DNA from: Chitinophaga pinensis
GTDB lineage: Bacteria; Bacteroidota; Bacteroidia; M30B66
DNA: 6,483 bases
NCBI GenBank assembly: GCA_943330985.1
Contig: CALQJV010000075.1
Span: 1-6,483, forward strand
Direction: 5' to 3'
Part shown: one piece after another, positions 5,576-6,483 of the stretch
Layout of the letters: every line of letters begins with the position of its first letter
How positions within the stretch are numbered: the stretch's first letter is position 1
Translations under genes and position numbers: made by a program
Notes under the pieces: model-generated
Databases searched by the model: none
The model's input: only the letters and a program-made list of their open reading frames with translations
What the model was told of the DNA's origin: nothing

Positions 5576-6483
5576 CGGAAGAAATAACCAAGTCCAAATT
5601 CGGCAAAATCGGCTTTTGCAAAATGTGTTTTTAGACAAATTTGAAATGTTAAATTATGTGGCAAATGATAACGCATGCCAATTCTTTGGTAAAAAATAGG
5701 ATCTTGTTTATAGGCATCAATCACATAAAAACCTTGTTGGATTGGGAACGTAACTTTTCCAACATGTAATTCATAATCGGCTGTTAGTCCAATACGAACT
5801 GGGACATCGAGCGATTTTCCTTGTTGACGGAATTCTTCTTTCAATGATGCATCATACATAAAATCGATCCCCGTTCCATACGAACTTTTAGGACTAAATC
5901 GTTTTAATGCATTGGCCGACAAAGTAACTGCAGCAAATTTTTTACGATTAACAGGTTCCGTTTCTTTGGCAAAACCACCCAGCGAAGCGATGTATCTCCA
6001 ACGTTTATTCAAAACTGGAAATGAGTTGTTGTTTACCCCAGTTATTCCTCCAACATTCACACTCAATCCAACATTAGCGCCCACCACATTGATTCCAGCA
6101 TTGGGTATTTTAAATTTCCCATTCGAAAAATGGGTAAATGAAATTCCTGTTAATAATTCGGCTCCATTAAATATTTTCCAATGGTATTGAAGAAGAAAAT
6201 TAAAAGCCGCATTGAAATGGGAGCTGATAACGGTGTTCTTCCGATTTTCATCCAAATTGAATGTCTTGCTCGTGTATCCAATTCCAGATGCCAAACGAAA
6301 ATGTAGTTCGCTGTATTTTCTTTTTGGAATGATGGGAAAGCTGATATAAGGCATTACACAAAAGCCCGATCCAAGAAATGAATTATTGAAATTGATATAT
6401 TGAACAACGGTTCCCGAATGAGGGAATCGATAAAACTTTTCCCATTCGCGTTTGCCTGTAAAGTTTCTTCTATAAAAAAGTTC
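5572..6483 (-). CDS. PagL-like acyloxyacyl hydrolase / lipid A 3-O-deacylase family outer-membrane protein, 5'-partial
   Basis: The frame is open to the window end at 6483, so the start and signal peptide lie outside; 303 codons are visible. The ATG at 6352-6354 is internal, because the upstream 43 codons continue the family pattern (EWEKFYRFPHSGTVVQYINF, NNSFLGSGF). The region around visible residues 61-125 fits the Bacteroidetes PagL-type pattern: FRLASGIGYTSKTF, then ENRKNTVISSHFNAAF, then THFSNG with His118, Ser120 and Asn121, then PNAGIN. PagL enzymes are eight-stranded outer-membrane barrels that remove the 3-O acyl chain of lipid A with a His-Ser-Glu triad; H-x-S-N here fits the His, Ser and oxyanion Asn. 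The position expected for the Glu is Asn132 in this protein. The chain is longer than classical PagL and has further barrel-like strands to its end (FAEFGLGYFFR). Activity on lipid A is therefore inferred only. It is the upstream gene of a coupled pair with the GIN lipoprotein. Confidence 0.85.
   Translation of the reverse strand, partial: ELFYRRNFTGKREWEKFYRFPHSGTVVQYINFNNSFLGSGFCVMPYISFPIIPKRKYSELHFRLASGIGYTSKTFNLDENRKNTVISSHFNAAFNFLLQYHWKIFNGAELLTGISFTHFSNGKFKIPNAGINVVGANVGLSVNVGGITGVNNNSFPVLNKRWRYIASLGGFAKETEPVNRKKFAAVTLSANALKRFSPKSSYGTGIDFMYDASLKEEFRQQGKSLDVPVRIGLTADYELHVGKVTFPIQQGFYVIDAYKQDPIFYQRIGMRYHLPHNLTFQICLKTHFAKADFAEFGLGYFFR

Noticed and set aside
6352..6354. ATG as the start of the PagL-like gene
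   Set aside because: Codons upstream to the window edge remain open and match the family's N-terminal barrel pattern, and no signal peptide follows this ATG.

Overview
The window looks like an ordinary chromosomal stretch of a Bacteroidetes (Bacteroidota) bacterium. Three things point there. A secreted protein ends in a gliding-motility-associated / type IX secretion (type B) C-terminal domain. A lipoprotein carries a GIN/DUF2807 domain. A PagL-like outer-membrane protein has the THFSNG...PNxGIN motif common in this phylum. AT-rich intergenic DNA and the lack of clear Shine-Dalgarno sites agree. I cannot place it below phylum; Flavobacteriales-like lineages are plausible.

Layout: (1) 1-741 (+), the 3' end of a large secreted PKD protein that begins before the window. 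(2) 751-3911 (-), a tight three-gene run read from right to left: accA (acetyl-CoA carboxylase carboxyltransferase alpha), a methylcrotonyl-CoA-carboxylase-like beta subunit, and a small secreted, probably outer-membrane, protein. Gaps are 21 and 23 bases, so one transcript is likely. (3) 3912-4030, a 119-base divergent intergenic region with several small palindromes and a candidate Bacteroidetes -7 box. (4) 4031-4837 (+), ispE of the MEP isoprenoid pathway. (5) 4841-6483 (-), two translationally overlapping envelope genes: a PagL-type acyloxyacyl hydrolase/lipid A deacylase-like barrel, cut by the window end, and a GIN-domain lipoprotein whose start codon overlaps the upstream stop as ATGA.

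The genes group around lipid and envelope biology: malonyl-CoA supply (accA), branched acyl-CoA carboxylation (beta subunit), isoprenoid precursors (ispE), lipid A or outer-membrane modification (PagL-like), and surface proteins. This theme is inferred from gene content and does not show a dedicated pathway. Coding is dense: both convergent gene pairs are separated by only 3 to 9 bases, and no stretch over 300 bases lacks a gene. I found no RNA genes, CRISPR, insertion sequences or phage genes, and no clear novel system. The points most worth checking are the Asn at the expected catalytic Glu position of the PagL-like protein, the corrected start of the GIN lipoprotein, and the pairing of accA with a different acyl-CoA carboxylase subunit.
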